Part shown: positions 63,647 to 64,000 of the stretch, piece by piece | Layout of the letters: every line of letters begins with the position of its first letter | Position numbering within the stretch: position 1 is the stretch's first letter | NCBI GenBank assembly: GCA_964419605.1 | Contig: CAYQQM010000018.1 | Span: 4,897 to 68,896, forward strand | DNA length: 64,000 nt | Direction of reading: 5' to 3' | Source: JABFXX01 sp964419605 | GTDB lineage: Bacteria; Myxococcota_A; Polyangia; Haliangiales; Haliangiaceae | Translations under genes and position numbers: made by a program | The notes under the pieces: generated by a model | The model's input: the letters and a program-made list of their open reading frames with translations, nothing else | Databases searched by the model: none | Told to the model about the DNA's origin: nothing

Positions 63647-63782
63647 CGAAGCCTACCGCGCAGCGCGCAAGATGTGGCTAGCCGGTATGGAGGCATTTTT
63701 TCCGCGGGGTACCTATTGGTTGTGCCGCTTTGCTCGCGTTTCAGTCGCTGACGCGATCACAGTGCCTGCAGTTTCAAACTAG
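63561..63782 (+). CDS. small ORF with FPxGTYWLxRFAxV motif (73 aa)
   Basis: 73 residues, with LLRNRVFIEAYRAARKMWLA and FFPRGTYWLCRFARVSVADA. This motif recurs, as far as I recall, in small proteins next to transposases in Myxococcota. It overlaps the IS66 relic on the opposite strand, so only one of the two frames can be a genuine gene. Low confidence. Confidence 0.4.
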   Translation: MSEVRRRPRVAARSEGSRRQALLRNRVFIEAYRAARKMWLAGMEAFFPRGTYWLCRFARVSVADAITVPAVSN

Positions 63783-63850
63783 CCTGCGGCGTCTGCCGCG
63801 AGACGCGAGCTGGTTGGCTCGCACGTCGCGGCGTGGTCAAAGCGGCAGTT

Positions 63851-64000
63851 GAGCCAGGCTTTGGGAGCATCGATAACCGTCACCAACCGAGGAGAACGGC
63901 GCGCGCGCTTGGGGCACTGCCGATTACTTCGGGTTTGGTCGGTCGGAGCCAGGCTTTGGGAGCATCGATAACCGTCACCAACCGAGGAGAACGGCGCGCG
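63851..64000 (+). repeat. direct tandem repeat, 95-bp period, running off the window
   Basis: The 55 bp from GAGCCAGGCTTTGGGAGCAT (63851) to GGAGAACGGCGCGCG are exactly repeated at 63946-64000, where the window ends. The unit is 95 bp, and 1.6 copies are seen. No ORF. It could be a minisatellite, a duplicated regulatory or RNA-coding region, or the start of a longer array. Confidence 0.85.

Noticed and set aside
63851..64000. Possible CRISPR array start
   Set aside because: The repeat unit is 95 bp with identical 'spacer' portions as far as visible, so it is a simple tandem duplication, not repeat-spacer alternation.

Overview
The window looks like a chromosomal segment of a GC-rich, Gram-negative bacterium, most likely a member of the Myxococcota (a Haliangiales/Kofleriaceae-like deltaproteobacterium in the older sense). 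This is inferred from gene content, not from a marker-gene tree. The clues are several lipoproteins with AgmX/PglI-type C-terminal domains, a kinase-like protein fused to a receiver, large multidomain histidine kinases, a 2071-residue DUF4157 protein, a GspE-N/GAF protein and a Cys-rich CxNCKxKxGC protein family. Genes are packed tightly, and ATGA/GTGA overlaps are the rule inside operons. No rRNA, tRNA or CRISPR array was found.

Layout. 1-2.8 kb: two FAD-linked oxidases of the alkyl-DHAP synthase type and a polysaccharide deacetylase. 2.9-14.4 kb: signalling and envelope genes. These are a pseudokinase/degenerate-receiver fusion, an AgmX-type lipoprotein-like protein, a sensory operon (histidine kinase with an RbsB-like sugar-binding domain, a DapA-family aldolase, and a REC-GAF-PAS-HK-REC hybrid kinase) and a carboxypeptidase-regulatory-repeat protein, separated by inverted-repeat elements. 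14.5-19.5 kb: propionate/methylmalonyl-CoA metabolism. The mutase catalytic chain is on the plus strand; acyl-CoA dehydrogenase, the B12-binding mutase chain and MeaB are on the minus strand. 19.7-28.5 kb: an accessory locus with the giant DUF4157 protein, whose C-terminal putative toxin domain recurs downstream in a chimeric protein. 28.5-34.8 kb: a Uma2 nuclease-like protein, then a minus-strand thiolase/3-hydroxyacyl-CoA dehydrogenase/enoyl-CoA hydratase/acyl-CoA dehydrogenase operon and a cysteine desulfurase. 34.8-42.3 kb: a GspE-N/GAF protein, a ferredoxin/lipoprotein/cyclic-nucleotide-binding operon, a methyltransferase, an AI-2E/PerM permease and a thiolase-like protein.

42.7-48.1 kb is a defence and mobile island: a three-gene overlapping operon that reads as an ABC-three-component (ABC-3C) conflict system, a membrane von Willebrand factor A protein, a decayed IS91-type transposase and a VapBC-like toxin-antitoxin pair. 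48.2-61.2 kb returns to core genes: dnaE, a glycosyltransferase, lysC, cutA, the complete dTDP-L-rhamnose set (rfbA-rfbC-rfbD-rfbB) and a c-type-heme lipoprotein. 61.4-64 kb is a graveyard of mobile DNA: a decayed serine-recombinase cluster, an IS66 orfA remnant, a second Uma2 protein and a 95-bp direct tandem repeat running off the window end.

The two most interesting systems are the DUF4157/FGE/chimeric-toxin locus at 19.7-28.5 kb and the minimal ABC-3C operon at 42.7-45.1 kb with a stand-alone C-terminal-domain protein. All family assignments come from reading motifs by eye; no database search was run.
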